In this document: piece by piece, positions 1 to 7,924 of the stretch
Layout: each line of letters starts with the position of its first letter
Position numbering within the stretch: position 1 is the first letter of the stretch
NCBI GenBank assembly: GCA_903843135.1
Contig: CAIMOS010000318.1
Coordinates: 1-39,481 of the forward strand
DNA: 39,481 nucleotides
Direction: 5' to 3'
From: an uncultured Ignavibacteriales bacterium
Lineage (GTDB): Bacteria; Bacteroidota; Ignavibacteria; Ignavibacteriales; Ignavibacteriaceae
The notes under the pieces: generated by a model
Seen by the model: the letters and a program-made list of their open reading frames with translations, nothing else
The model's database searches: none
What the model was told of the DNA's origin: nothing
Made by a program: the position numbers and the translations under genes

Positions 1-1529
1 CCCAGCATCAAATTGAAATCGAACAGCAGGTTACCCGTCACTTTATGTTCGAAGTAAACATTCGTAAGAAGCTGTCCGGGGATGTCGTCAAACCTGTACG
101 GGCGCCTTCCCGCGTCTACTCCGTAATAGCTCAGAAGCGTATCGAACAAAACGCCCGGGCCGGTGTTCGCGTTGTATTGCGGATCAGTTCCGATCATCGT
201 TTTGTGAATATAGTCGCCGGTAAAAAATATGCGGCTGTATTCAAGCCTTCCGCCGACTGTCCACTCGATTCCTTTTGTTTCGACTTTACCCATATAGTTC
301 GAAATGGTGTCTCCGCCGGGGAGGATCACAAATTCAGTACGCAGCCTCGACTTCATTGTATTTTCACGGCGCATATTGGTAAAGAAGTTAAAGCTAAGCA
401 GGCTCACTTCATCATCCGGTTTGTATTTACCCCAGGAGTTAAAGTTCACGGAATAACTGCGGTTGTAATTTTTTGTTTTGAGCATATCCCCTTTCGGCTC
501 TTCCTCGTCTCTGATCGTCTGGTACTGGACCTTGTTGTTCCAGTTGAGCGTCTTGTCGAAGAAGTCGGCAGAATGGGCGATCTGTCCGGTAAGACGGAGA
601 TATTCATCGCCGTTCACGCGGATATCGCGCATCGACTGTGCCGCGTTAAGGTTATAACTCATCGCGCCGCCGCCAAGAAGGAAGCCGCCGCCTAGGTTCG
701 CTTCGCGTGTATCGGGATTGTTTTTAATTTTTAGTCTGTGCGGCTGTACGCCGATCTTTGTAGATACATTGATAATGCCGGCGGTAACATCGCCGTAGCG
801 GACGGAAGGAAGTCCGGTGATAACTTCTATTTTTTCAATATTGTCCGCGGGGATCGTGCGCAGATCGACACCGCCCCCCATATTGGAGCTTCCGAATTTT
901 GAACCGGACATCCGTTCAAACTGCATATTCGCGTTATTTGAAACAGGCGCGTCATCCACAACTATCAGCGTGCCAAACGCAGAGAGCTGATCGCCCTCAT
1001 CGCCGCGTGTGGCTATCTGCGTGGTCTTCCCGAGCCCGGGATTGTCTGTCTTCTGCACACCGGGCACGAGGTCAAGCACGTCCTTGATGCTCGATGCCTG
1101 GTAGTGTTCGATTTCACCGCTGTTAATTACGGTTTTTGTATTCACATCTTTCGGCATCAGTTCGGTGGTCCCGACAACTTCGATACCGCCGATTGTGAAT
1201 ATGCCTGAAATAAGCGCAATGTTCAGTTCTTTCGTTTCGCCCGGTTTAAGTTCCACGTCCGAAGCATATTTCTCGTATCCGACAAATGTGACTTCTACTT
1301 TGTATTTACCCGGTTTCAGGTTACGGATCACGTAACGCCCGTCATTATCGCTGGCTGCGCCCTGCCCTGTGCCGCGCACTACTATTGTAGCGCCGATTAA
1401 CACTGATTTTGTCTGATCAGTGATTTTGCCTTTCAGAACGGAACGGGACTGGGAAAAGTTTTGCGTAAGCAAACCGGAAAGAACTAAAACGAGAAGGAAA
1501 GAACGAAAAAGATTGTATATAATTTTCAT
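1..1529 (-). CDS. TonB-dependent receptor, N-terminal 509 residues (3' end outside window)
   Basis: Outer-membrane active transporter or receptor energised by TonB; the substrate cannot be told. Read from the complement of 1527-1529, the protein starts MKIIYNLFRSFLLVLVLSG (signal peptide, about 27 residues). Next is a carboxypeptidase-regulatory-like beta-sandwich at about residues 30-110, with the typical DNDGRYVIRNLKPGKYKVEV core. A TonB plug follows at about 125-260 and includes QASSIKDVLDLVPGVQ, TLIVVDDAPVS and IEKIEVITGLPSVRYGDVTA. The first barrel strands come after that. The frame is open to base 1, so the C-terminus is missing. The order regulatory-like domain plus plug plus barrel is typical of Bacteroidota-type receptors. 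No SusD-like gene is adjacent on the visible side, so I do not call it SusC. The ribosome-binding site is weak (AAGAAAC). The family assignment is secure. Confidence 0.93.
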   Translation of the reverse strand, partial: MKIIYNLFRSFLLVLVLSGLLTQNFSQSRSVLKGKITDQTKSVLIGATIVVRGTGQGAASDNDGRYVIRNLKPGKYKVEVTFVGYEKYASDVELKPGETKELNIALISGIFTIGGIEVVGTTELMPKDVNTKTVINSGEIEHYQASSIKDVLDLVPGVQKTDNPGLGKTTQIATRGDEGDQLSAFGTLIVVDDAPVSNNANMQFERMSGSKFGSSNMGGGVDLRTIPADNIEKIEVITGLPSVRYGDVTAGIINVSTKIGVQPHRLKIKNNPDTREANLGGGFLLGGGAMSYNLNAAQSMRDIRVNGDEYLRLTGQIAHSADFFDKTLNWNNKVQYQTIRDEEEPKGDMLKTKNYNRSYSVNFNSWGKYKPDDEVSLLSFNFFTNMRRENTMKSRLRTEFVILPGGDTISNYMGKVETKGIEWTVGGRLEYSRIFFTGDYIHKTMIGTDPQYNANTGPGVLFDTLLSYYGVDAGRRPYRFDDIPGQLLTNVYFEHKVTGNLLFDFNLML

Positions 1530-1668
1530 GCGGCAAGTTTCTTTGTCGTTGGTTATTTAGAGGCGATCCCTGTTGGCCAGGGGATTCGAGGTATTATAAG
1601 AGATATAATTCTTCAATGAAGAAACAATAAACTAGAAAAAAGTAAATTATACAATAAATGTAATGTTT

Positions 1669-1701
1669 CAGGGATTAAATGCCAAAATAATTTAATCCCT
1701 G
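1669..1701. repeat. 12-bp perfect inverted repeat upstream of TonB receptor
   Basis: CAGGGATTAAAT (1669-1680) and ATTTAATCCCTG (1690-1701) are perfect reverse complements around a 9-nt loop. It lies 140-172 bp upstream of the receptor start. The stem is AT-rich with no following T-run on the minus strand, so an operator or mRNA hairpin is as likely as a terminator. Confidence 0.5.
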
Positions 1702-1762
1702 CCCTGCATAAAGAATGCACTGAACTGCTTAATGACCGGCTATCGGTTAAGCGCCCGGATTT

Positions 1763-1790
1763 CGGGAACGCGATGATTTACGCGTTCCTG
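1763..1790. repeat. GC-rich hairpin between amylase and TonB receptor
   Basis: GGAACGCG (1765-1772) and CGCGTTCC (1781-1788) pair perfectly around the loop ATGATTTA. A flanking C-G pair and one G-T wobble extend the stem. A shorter alternative hairpin CCCG/CGGG (1754-1766) would compete with it. A possible transcript-end structure for the amylase, without a clear U-tract. Confidence 0.4.
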
Positions 1791-1913
1791 GACTCCTGCC
1801 TGCCCTTCTATTTTGTTGTTTTATATAACACTTCGCCTGAGGATACTTGTCCGCACAACCATTATCCCAAACGCGCCTGCTGCTTCTGTCCGGCAGACGC
1901 ATTTATGCTTCAA

Positions 1914-1932
1914 AGCAATTCGCGAAATTGCT
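1914..1932. repeat. Short hairpin 44 bp past the amylase stop
   Basis: AGCAATT (1914-1920) and AATTGCT (1926-1932) flank CGCGA. It is close to the amylase stop and could help end the transcript, but there is no U-tract. Confidence 0.3.
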
Positions 1933-1975
1933 CTATGGTATCGGCCAAATATATTTAACTGATCAATGCCTCCGG

Positions 1976-4900
1976 CTATTTAAGCATAATTACTTTTTTC
2001 ACGGCCCTGAAAACCTGCGCTCCGTTAACGGGCCTGGCTTCAATCGAAATGAAGTAAACGCCTGATGAAAATTTCCCCGCGTCCCAGACCGCTTCGTAAA
2101 TGCCGGCGTTGAGTTCACTGTTCACGAGTTCATCAATCTTTTCACCGAGCATATTATATACTGAGGCATTCACTTTTGATGCTTCCGGCAGAGTATACCT
2201 TACAGCCGTGGAGGGATTAAACGGATTCGGATAGTTCTGCGAAACAGCAAAACTCTGCGGCGCCGGCTGTTGTTCTTCCTCCGTTCCGGTAAGCGGCTGA
2301 TCGGATAGAATAAATATCTGCGCGGTGTTGCCCGGAATATTCAGCTGGTAATTTCTCAACTGCGAACCTGTTACCTGGTAAGACAACCTGTTTATTTCAT
2401 CATTAAGATAAAACGCCGCGGTACTGTCGTATGAAAGAAGTTCCGGCGGCACATTAATAATTACCGCCTGCTGCGAGTTGCTGAAATTGAAATTCATAAC
2501 CGCGTTGCTGGGGCCCTTTCTGCGAAGCACAGTATATACTTCGCCGGGTTTATTATTGTTTATCCTTCTGTAATCCCCGGCATAGAGCGCGGGAGTTTTT
2601 CTGCGCAGCGCAATAAGTTTCTTATAGAACGGCCTCAGTGAGAGAGGATCATTCCACCTGATGTTACCCCTGAATGTCATTTCTCCCACTTCCTGCCCGG
2701 CATACAACGAAGGAATCCCCGGAACCGAGAACATAAATGAAGCCGCGACTTTTGTTTTACTCAGGCCGAACGCCTCGAGAAATCTCTGTTCATCCTGGTT
2801 TTCAAGGAACCGGTACTGCCTGGCGTGCTGCGGATAGAGCGGATCGAAATAAGACTGTATGATCGTATCAAGCGAAGCGATCGATGTGGTACCTGAAGCA
2901 ATGCTCCGCATCGCGTTGAACAGGCTCCAGTCATAAGCAACATCGAATTTCGCGTCAAAGTAACGGGGAAATTTCGCGTCCGCTTCAGCCATCAGGTAAA
3001 CATCCGGTTTGACGGCCTTTAGTTCACGCCTCCATCTTTGCCAAAAAGCCGGCCCTTCAGGACGAATATCGTTTATTGCCCAGGCGACGTCGCACCTGTA
3101 ACCGTCCACTCCAAAGTCGTGGACCCAGTATTTACCGACTCTTAATAAATAATCACGTGTGCTTTCAACAGAATAATTTATTGACGGCAATGATACCCAG
3201 GTAAAAAGATACTGGAAGTTTCCGTTGCTGTCCCAGTAATAAAAAGGATAATACGGCGAATACTGCAGATACTTCTTGGCGTCTTTCATAAAAGGATGCA
3301 GATCAGATGAGTGCTGGATTACGTGGTCCAGAATGACTTTTATTCCGAGTTTATGCGCGGCGTCAATCAAAGCTTTAAAATCCTGCTTCGTACCGTACTG
3401 GGGCAACACATCCATATAATCAGTAGTAGCATAACCCGGGTTATCCGGGCCGTGATCAGTAGTAGTCGGATGAACAGGAAGGAACCATATTACATCCACT
3501 CCGAGATCTTTCAGCTCGCTCAGCCTGTTCTTCACCCCGTTAAAAGTTCCGCTCTGATCAAATGTCCTGACGAATATGGAATAAATTATTGATGTATCCA
3601 TCCATTCGGGATGCCAGGCAGAGTAGTCGGGGACAAATCCCTCTCCGGAAACAACTTTAACGACTGCCCTTGCCCAGCCGGTCTTGTTCAGCTGATTAGT
3701 CGCGCGGAGCGTGAAATAATACTCTCCCTGAACATTTGGCAATGCAAATGTAACAGGCGAGCCTGATGCCGAACTTAAAGACACCTGAGACGGATTAAGA
3801 GAGTCCTGGCTCCAGGAAAACTGCAGCGCCCCGCCCGCTGGATCCTGCGAACTGTCTGCGTAAAGCGACACAACGCCCGTCTGAATAACCGTTCTGATTT
3901 TTGCCGCCGGCGTAACCGGCTTTTCATAATTGTAAAGCACGGATGAACTCACGGACAAGCCGTTGGGAGACTGGAACTCGGCCCGGACCGGATTCTGTCC
4001 GTCGTTCAACGGTATCCTCCGGAAAAATATGCTGTCAGCACCGGTGTTCGTGCTGTATGCTGACGATCCGTTTTTGACAGTTACCACCGATCCCGCCGGC
4101 AGTTTCGCCTTCCCGTAAACGGCCACTGAATCGGAATAGAGCACCCCTCCTGACGCAAGAAGTTCGAGTTCCGGCAAAGTTCCCAGGAGAGGATGAATAT
4201 CTCCGGGAAAAACTTTTACCGCGCCGCGCCCGGGGCTGCCTATAACCGGAATGAAAGAGCCGCCGGTCATCTGAGCGCTTCTGGAATTATTGAGAATTAT
4301 CTCCTGGCGTTCATTTGTTCTTACAAATGCCAGATCATAGGCGTTAGTCGCTTCAGCGTAATCGTACCCGCCAAGCTGCGGTCCGACCTTTATTGTCCCC
4401 GAACTCCCCTTAAGATATGACCAGCCGAGATAGTACCACTCATTGTTATAGGTTCCAAGAACCGGAAGAAGCGCTGAGAGCGGGACCGTGAACCGGAAAA
4501 TATTATTGCGCCCTCCCGTCAGGGTTACCTGAAGTTTATCACTTTTCGTCTCCGGAGCGCGTGATAAAATAATCCGGTTTTCAGAAGCTGTATCGAGATA
4601 CGCGGAATTAGGCGCGGCAAGGATTATATAGGCCCCTTTATTCTGCCAGTCAGGCACCCTTAGTTTAACATTCTGGGGAACTTCTACCGATTGAGAGGAG
4701 ATATCGTGATTTATCATCAGCATAAACCTTGTTGACGCGGTGATCCTTTCCATCTCAACATCCACGGTAAGCGAGTCGCCGTTTTGCGATGAATTCAACT
4801 TAATGCTTCTTATATCAGCCGCGCCGGTATCCGCCGGCACGGGAAGGACAAAATTCCCCGATCCTTTATCATCATTTTCGCCGTCGTAATAAACATACCC

Positions 4901-6172
4901 CGGGCCGGGTACGGCGTTCCTTACGCCGAAATGATAATTAACGCTCTTTGCGGGATTACCGTAAATGTCCTTTGCCTGGAAGTCAACAGCGTATCTGCCC
5001 GGGCCGGTCACCGGTACTGTGACACGCACATTATATCCGTCTGAAAAACCTGTAGTCGTGACCGGAAGCTGAGTGGTCCCGTTGAGAATCGCTTTCACGG
5101 AAGAGTTGTTCACGCTTATTGTAGTGTCGCCGTTCAATACTTTGCAGTTTATCGTGATAGAAGTTGAATCCGGATATGTATACCACACGCCGGGGGCAGG
5201 AGAAAAATCTAAAAAATACGGAACGGAATATTTTTTTCTCACGGCGACCGTCCTGTGGTTGGCCGACATAACCGGATTATCGGGATCATTCATATACAAA
5301 CCTGTATTAACAATTATCGTGTACTCATTAGGCTCGTTAATTATCAGGTTTGTTCCGTATGTATAAATACCGTCCCCGTCCGGATCTGTCATAAGATTTT
5401 GTCCGTTCTGATTAAAACTGCCTTTTATGTCAACGCGGGTGATCGGGCTTAAGAAATTAAAATTGGGGCTCCCGGAATCGAATGTGAATGTAAACGGTTT
5501 TGAAGAAGTATTTTCAATTACGGTAAAGGAGGAAGCCAGGGAGACCGTATCGCCGTTGGTAAGCGAACATTTCAGATAAACAGAATGCGCGCCGAGCGAA
5601 AATGGAGAAGCGGGCTGATAAGAGAAAAACCTGTTACCCGGATCGAAATAATTTCCGGCGTTGGGAACCTCAGCATTGTCGATCTTAAAAATAAAACTTG
5701 CGGGATCTATCTGGTGTTTGTACGCCCAGGATACATTTGCGGTTATTTCCGGGCGGCTGTTTGTTATGGTCGCCCCGTTTTTCGGCAGAAGGTAGAATAT
5801 CATCGGGCTGTTAACCGTGATATATGAATTGTTGAACGGCCCTCCGAGCCGGGGATTCAGGGGATCGGTATAATAGCCTGTTACTCCTGCCTGGCCGACA
5901 GTATCAACGAATGTCACGAACTTATATTCATAAGTAAGGGGCAGGAGATCAAGAGAAACTTTATAAAGACCGGGGTTGGTCTGCCTCATCCTGAATACTC
6001 CGTTCGTCCACGAATTCATACTTCCGTTCACGCCGACTCCGGAATCAGTTGCCGCCAACTGATGTATGAACCGGAATTCAACCGGTATTGCATCCGGATT
6101 TCCGGGTGAAACCTGCGGATAAAGGTTTAGGCTGACCAGGAAAAACAGGACTATCATACAAAATTTAATCAT
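1976..6172 (-). CDS. Secreted multidomain GH13 alpha-amylase-family enzyme with T9SS sorting domain
   Basis: Predicted secreted or cell-surface alpha-glucan hydrolase or transglycosidase of 1398 residues. I start at MIKFCMIVLFFLVS because it gives a signal peptide and has GGGAG upstream; the open frame extends 22 codons further. N-terminal half: CBM48/E-set-like starch-binding modules (about 30-110 and 230-310) and Ig-like and DOMON-like beta domains. The GH13 (beta/alpha)8 barrel spans about 855-1230. Region I is DHVIQHSS (D949), region II GYRCDVAW (nucleophile D1028), region III MAEADA (acid/base E1063) and region IV FLENQDEQR (D1127), so the catalytic triad is complete. A beta-sandwich follows, then a C-terminal type IX sorting domain (QNYPNPFNPST ... 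GVYFISI) over the last 75 residues. Odd points: Gln replaces the usual Asn in region I and the usual His in region IV. The exact specificity is not readable from sequence. Confidence 0.92.
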   Translation of the reverse strand: MIKFCMIVLFFLVSLNLYPQVSPGNPDAIPVEFRFIHQLAATDSGVGVNGSMNSWTNGVFRMRQTNPGLYKVSLDLLPLTYEYKFVTFVDTVGQAGVTGYYTDPLNPRLGGPFNNSYITVNSPMIFYLLPKNGATITNSRPEITANVSWAYKHQIDPASFIFKIDNAEVPNAGNYFDPGNRFFSYQPASPFSLGAHSVYLKCSLTNGDTVSLASSFTVIENTSSKPFTFTFDSGSPNFNFLSPITRVDIKGSFNQNGQNLMTDPDGDGIYTYGTNLIINEPNEYTIIVNTGLYMNDPDNPVMSANHRTVAVRKKYSVPYFLDFSPAPGVWYTYPDSTSITINCKVLNGDTTISVNNSSVKAILNGTTQLPVTTTGFSDGYNVRVTVPVTGPGRYAVDFQAKDIYGNPAKSVNYHFGVRNAVPGPGYVYYDGENDDKGSGNFVLPVPADTGAADIRSIKLNSSQNGDSLTVDVEMERITASTRFMLMINHDISSQSVEVPQNVKLRVPDWQNKGAYIILAAPNSAYLDTASENRIILSRAPETKSDKLQVTLTGGRNNIFRFTVPLSALLPVLGTYNNEWYYLGWSYLKGSSGTIKVGPQLGGYDYAEATNAYDLAFVRTNERQEIILNNSRSAQMTGGSFIPVIGSPGRGAVKVFPGDIHPLLGTLPELELLASGGVLYSDSVAVYGKAKLPAGSVVTVKNGSSAYSTNTGADSIFFRRIPLNDGQNPVRAEFQSPNGLSVSSSVLYNYEKPVTPAAKIRTVIQTGVVSLYADSSQDPAGGALQFSWSQDSLNPSQVSLSSASGSPVTFALPNVQGEYYFTLRATNQLNKTGWARAVVKVVSGEGFVPDYSAWHPEWMDTSIIYSIFVRTFDQSGTFNGVKNRLSELKDLGVDVIWFLPVHPTTTDHGPDNPGYATTDYMDVLPQYGTKQDFKALIDAAHKLGIKVILDHVIQHSSDLHPFMKDAKKYLQYSPYYPFYYWDSNGNFQYLFTWVSLPSINYSVESTRDYLLRVGKYWVHDFGVDGYRCDVAWAINDIRPEGPAFWQRWRRELKAVKPDVYLMAEADAKFPRYFDAKFDVAYDWSLFNAMRSIASGTTSIASLDTIIQSYFDPLYPQHARQYRFLENQDEQRFLEAFGLSKTKVAASFMFSVPGIPSLYAGQEVGEMTFRGNIRWNDPLSLRPFYKKLIALRRKTPALYAGDYRRINNNKPGEVYTVLRRKGPSNAVMNFNFSNSQQAVIINVPPELLSYDSTAAFYLNDEINRLSYQVTGSQLRNYQLNIPGNTAQIFILSDQPLTGTEEEQQPAPQSFAVSQNYPNPFNPSTAVRYTLPEASKVNASVYNMLGEKIDELVNSELNAGIYEAVWDAGKFSSGVYFISIEARPVNGAQVFRAVKKVIMLK

Positions 6173-6330
6173 CTCAACTCCCAAACTCTTAACTATTAAA
6201 AATATTCTGCAAATTTGTGGAAAATTATGATTTGGCACAAGCCGTTATTTGCGGAAATCTGTGCTCTGAGGTAATCCGGTTATTATTAAGAAGGATGAGT
6301 AAATAAGGACTATATCACGCGGCGGATCAA

Positions 6331-6342
6331 TACTATATAGTA
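6331..6342. repeat. 12-bp perfect palindrome TACTATATAGTA
   Basis: Self-complementary AT-rich site in the 238-bp gap between the amylase start and the end of the signalling operon, about 160 bp upstream of the amylase start. It could be an operator; nothing else supports this. Confidence 0.25.
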
Positions 6343-6410
6343 CATTGTTTAAAGGCAGTATTATTATGGCCCTGACCACCCTCCCCGGATAACAATGCGA
6401 TGGGCCGGAA

Positions 6411-7478
6411 TTATACTGTCAGCAGAACCGTGAACTTTGTACCTTTTCCGGGAGTACTGTCTACAACTATTTCACCGCCGTGCGCATCAATAACTTTTTT
6501 ACAGATTGCAAGCCCTATTCCGGTCTTAGTTTCGGATCCGGTCGGTTGTGTACTTACCTTTTTGCTTGAAAAAAGATCAAACAGATACTGCAGTTCATTT
6601 TCCTTGATTCCCTGCCCCTGGTCTTCCACACTTATCACGGCGCGCTCACCGTCCATCCCGACAGTTACTTTAACCTCAGTATCCTGTGAGGAATATTTAA
6701 TTGCATTATCAATAAGGTTTGACAGAACTTCCTGTATACGGTCGGGGTCAGCCTGGACTTTCAAATCTTCTGACTGAGTGCTGAAGACCAGCCTGATTTT
6801 TTTGCGCGCGGCAATTATTGAGTAGTCCTTCACTTTATCTTTGGCCAGTGAAACTAAATCCGTTTCGGTTTTTTTAATCTCTGTAATTCCCTCTTCAATA
6901 CGCGAAACATCAAGCATCTGGCTCACTATCAGAAGCATATGTTCGGTCCTGTTGCCGATGATCCTGATCATTTCATTCCGTTCGGCCTCATCAGTTTCAT
7001 CCTCCATCTGCAGCAGTTCAGTATATCCAAGGATGATGGAAATAGGATTTCGAAGCTCGTGCGCGACAATACCGAGCAGCATATCCCGCTCTTTCATTAC
7101 CTTCCAGTTCGAGACTGCCTGTTCAATAATTTTCATTATATCGGTATCGGCAAGCGCTTCTTTTGGGATATAATCAGCAGCGCCTTCTTTCATACACTGC
7201 ACCGCCAGTTCCTGGTCGCCGCGTCCGGTTAGCATTACCACCGGCACTTTCTTCTCTTTTTTCAACTGCTTAAGCACATTAAGACCCGAATTGGAGCCAA
7301 GATAAAAATCCAGAAAAACGAGGTCAACTGCATTTTCCTTTTTCCTGAGAATTTCATAGAGCTCTTCAGAAGAATTTGCCTCCAAAAGCCGTATCTGACT
7401 GAGCTTTTCCGGACCAAGGTATTTTTTAAATAACTTTATATCAGTTGGATCGTCGTCACATATTAAAATAGTCTTCAT
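6411..7478 (-). CDS. Hybrid sensor: REC domain plus histidine kinase
   Basis: Cytoplasmic two-component protein of 355 residues. An N-terminal receiver domain (about 1-120) has an acidic pocket at D8-D10, phosphoacceptor D57 (VFLDFYLG), T84 and K106. It is followed directly by a HisKA dimerisation domain with the H-box GIVAHELRNPISI (H140) and an HATPase_c domain: N-box LSNLIDNAIKYS, G1 VEDQGQGIKE, G2 TGIGLAICKKV. There is no membrane segment or sensory PAS domain, so the input is probably phosphoryl transfer to D57 from a partner kinase. I start at MKTILICDDD because AAGGA sits just upstream and the 40 extra codons in the open frame are not domain-like. It follows the single-domain regulator after 10 bp and is the last gene of the operon. 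The output target is unknown; no DNA-binding domain is present. Confidence 0.93.
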   Translation of the reverse strand: MKTILICDDDPTDIKLFKKYLGPEKLSQIRLLEANSSEELYEILRKKENAVDLVFLDFYLGSNSGLNVLKQLKKEKKVPVVMLTGRGDQELAVQCMKEGAADYIPKEALADTDIMKIIEQAVSNWKVMKERDMLLGIVAHELRNPISIILGYTELLQMEDETDEAERNEMIRIIGNRTEHMLLIVSQMLDVSRIEEGITEIKKTETDLVSLAKDKVKDYSIIAARKKIRLVFSTQSEDLKVQADPDRIQEVLSNLIDNAIKYSSQDTEVKVTVGMDGERAVISVEDQGQGIKENELQYLFDLFSSKKVSTQPTGSETKTGIGLAICKKVIDAHGGEIVVDSTPGKGTKFTVLLTV

Positions 7479-7488
7479 AAATTCCTTA

Positions 7489-7923
7489 TCAGGGGATGAT
7501 ACAGACCTGGAACCAGTAGTGCAGCATATTTTTAAATACGTGCCTGTACTCTTCAAAGACTGTAGGTTTCCGGATAAAACCGGCGGCGCCGTTGTCATAA
7601 GACATCAGGACATCGCTGTTGTTCGCAGAAGTTGTAAGCACAACCACGGGTATTCGCCGGAGGTGTGGCGTCGATTTAATATACTTCAGCACTTCACTTC
7701 CGTTTATCTTCGGGAGATTTAGATCGAGCAGGATCAAATCAATCTTTTGCGCTTTTTGCTTTTCATCATTTAGACTTTTGAAATAGTTTATGGCTTCCTC
7801 ACCGTCACTCAGAAAGAACGGATTCACAATATACTCTGTATCCTTAAGCAGAAGTTTCAATAATTTCTGCTCACCCGGGTCATCCTCAACTATCACAATA
7901 TCATATAATTCACGGCCATTCAT
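7489..7923 (-). CDS. Single-domain response regulator (Rcp1-like)
   Basis: A 144-residue stand-alone receiver domain, the usual length for regulators paired with phytochrome- or LOV-type kinases. Acidic pocket E13-D14-D15 (IVEDDPGEQKLL), phosphoacceptor D67 in LILLDLNLPKINGSEVL, switch Thr in VVVLTTSANNSDV and conserved Lys in GFIRKP. No output domain is attached, so it should act as a phosphotransfer shuttle or by protein binding. It starts one base after the LOV kinase stop, with AGGAG in the end of that gene, and is followed after 10 bp by the REC-kinase. This spacing argues for co-translation and a kinase-to-regulator-to-hybrid-kinase relay (inference). Confidence 0.95.
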   Translation of the reverse strand: MNGRELYDIVIVEDDPGEQKLLKLLLKDTEYIVNPFFLSDGEEAINYFKSLNDEKQKAQKIDLILLDLNLPKINGSEVLKYIKSTPHLRRIPVVVLTTSANNSDVLMSYDNGAAGFIRKPTVFEEYRHVFKNMLHYWFQVCIIP

Positions 7924-7924
7924 A

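Larger units (their letters stand above)
1530..1975. other. Gene-free stretch between amylase and TonB receptor, rich in inverted repeats
   Basis: No convincing coding frame is seen on either strand. The stretch is AT-rich near the receptor start and holds three separate inverted repeats, listed as their own entries. It must contain the receptor promoter and the end of the amylase transcript. Confidence 0.5.

Noticed and set aside
45-695. Long plus-strand open frame (216 codons) at the left end
   Set aside because: It lies antisense to the TonB receptor, whose frame has plug and signal-peptide motifs; the plus product has no recognisable domain.
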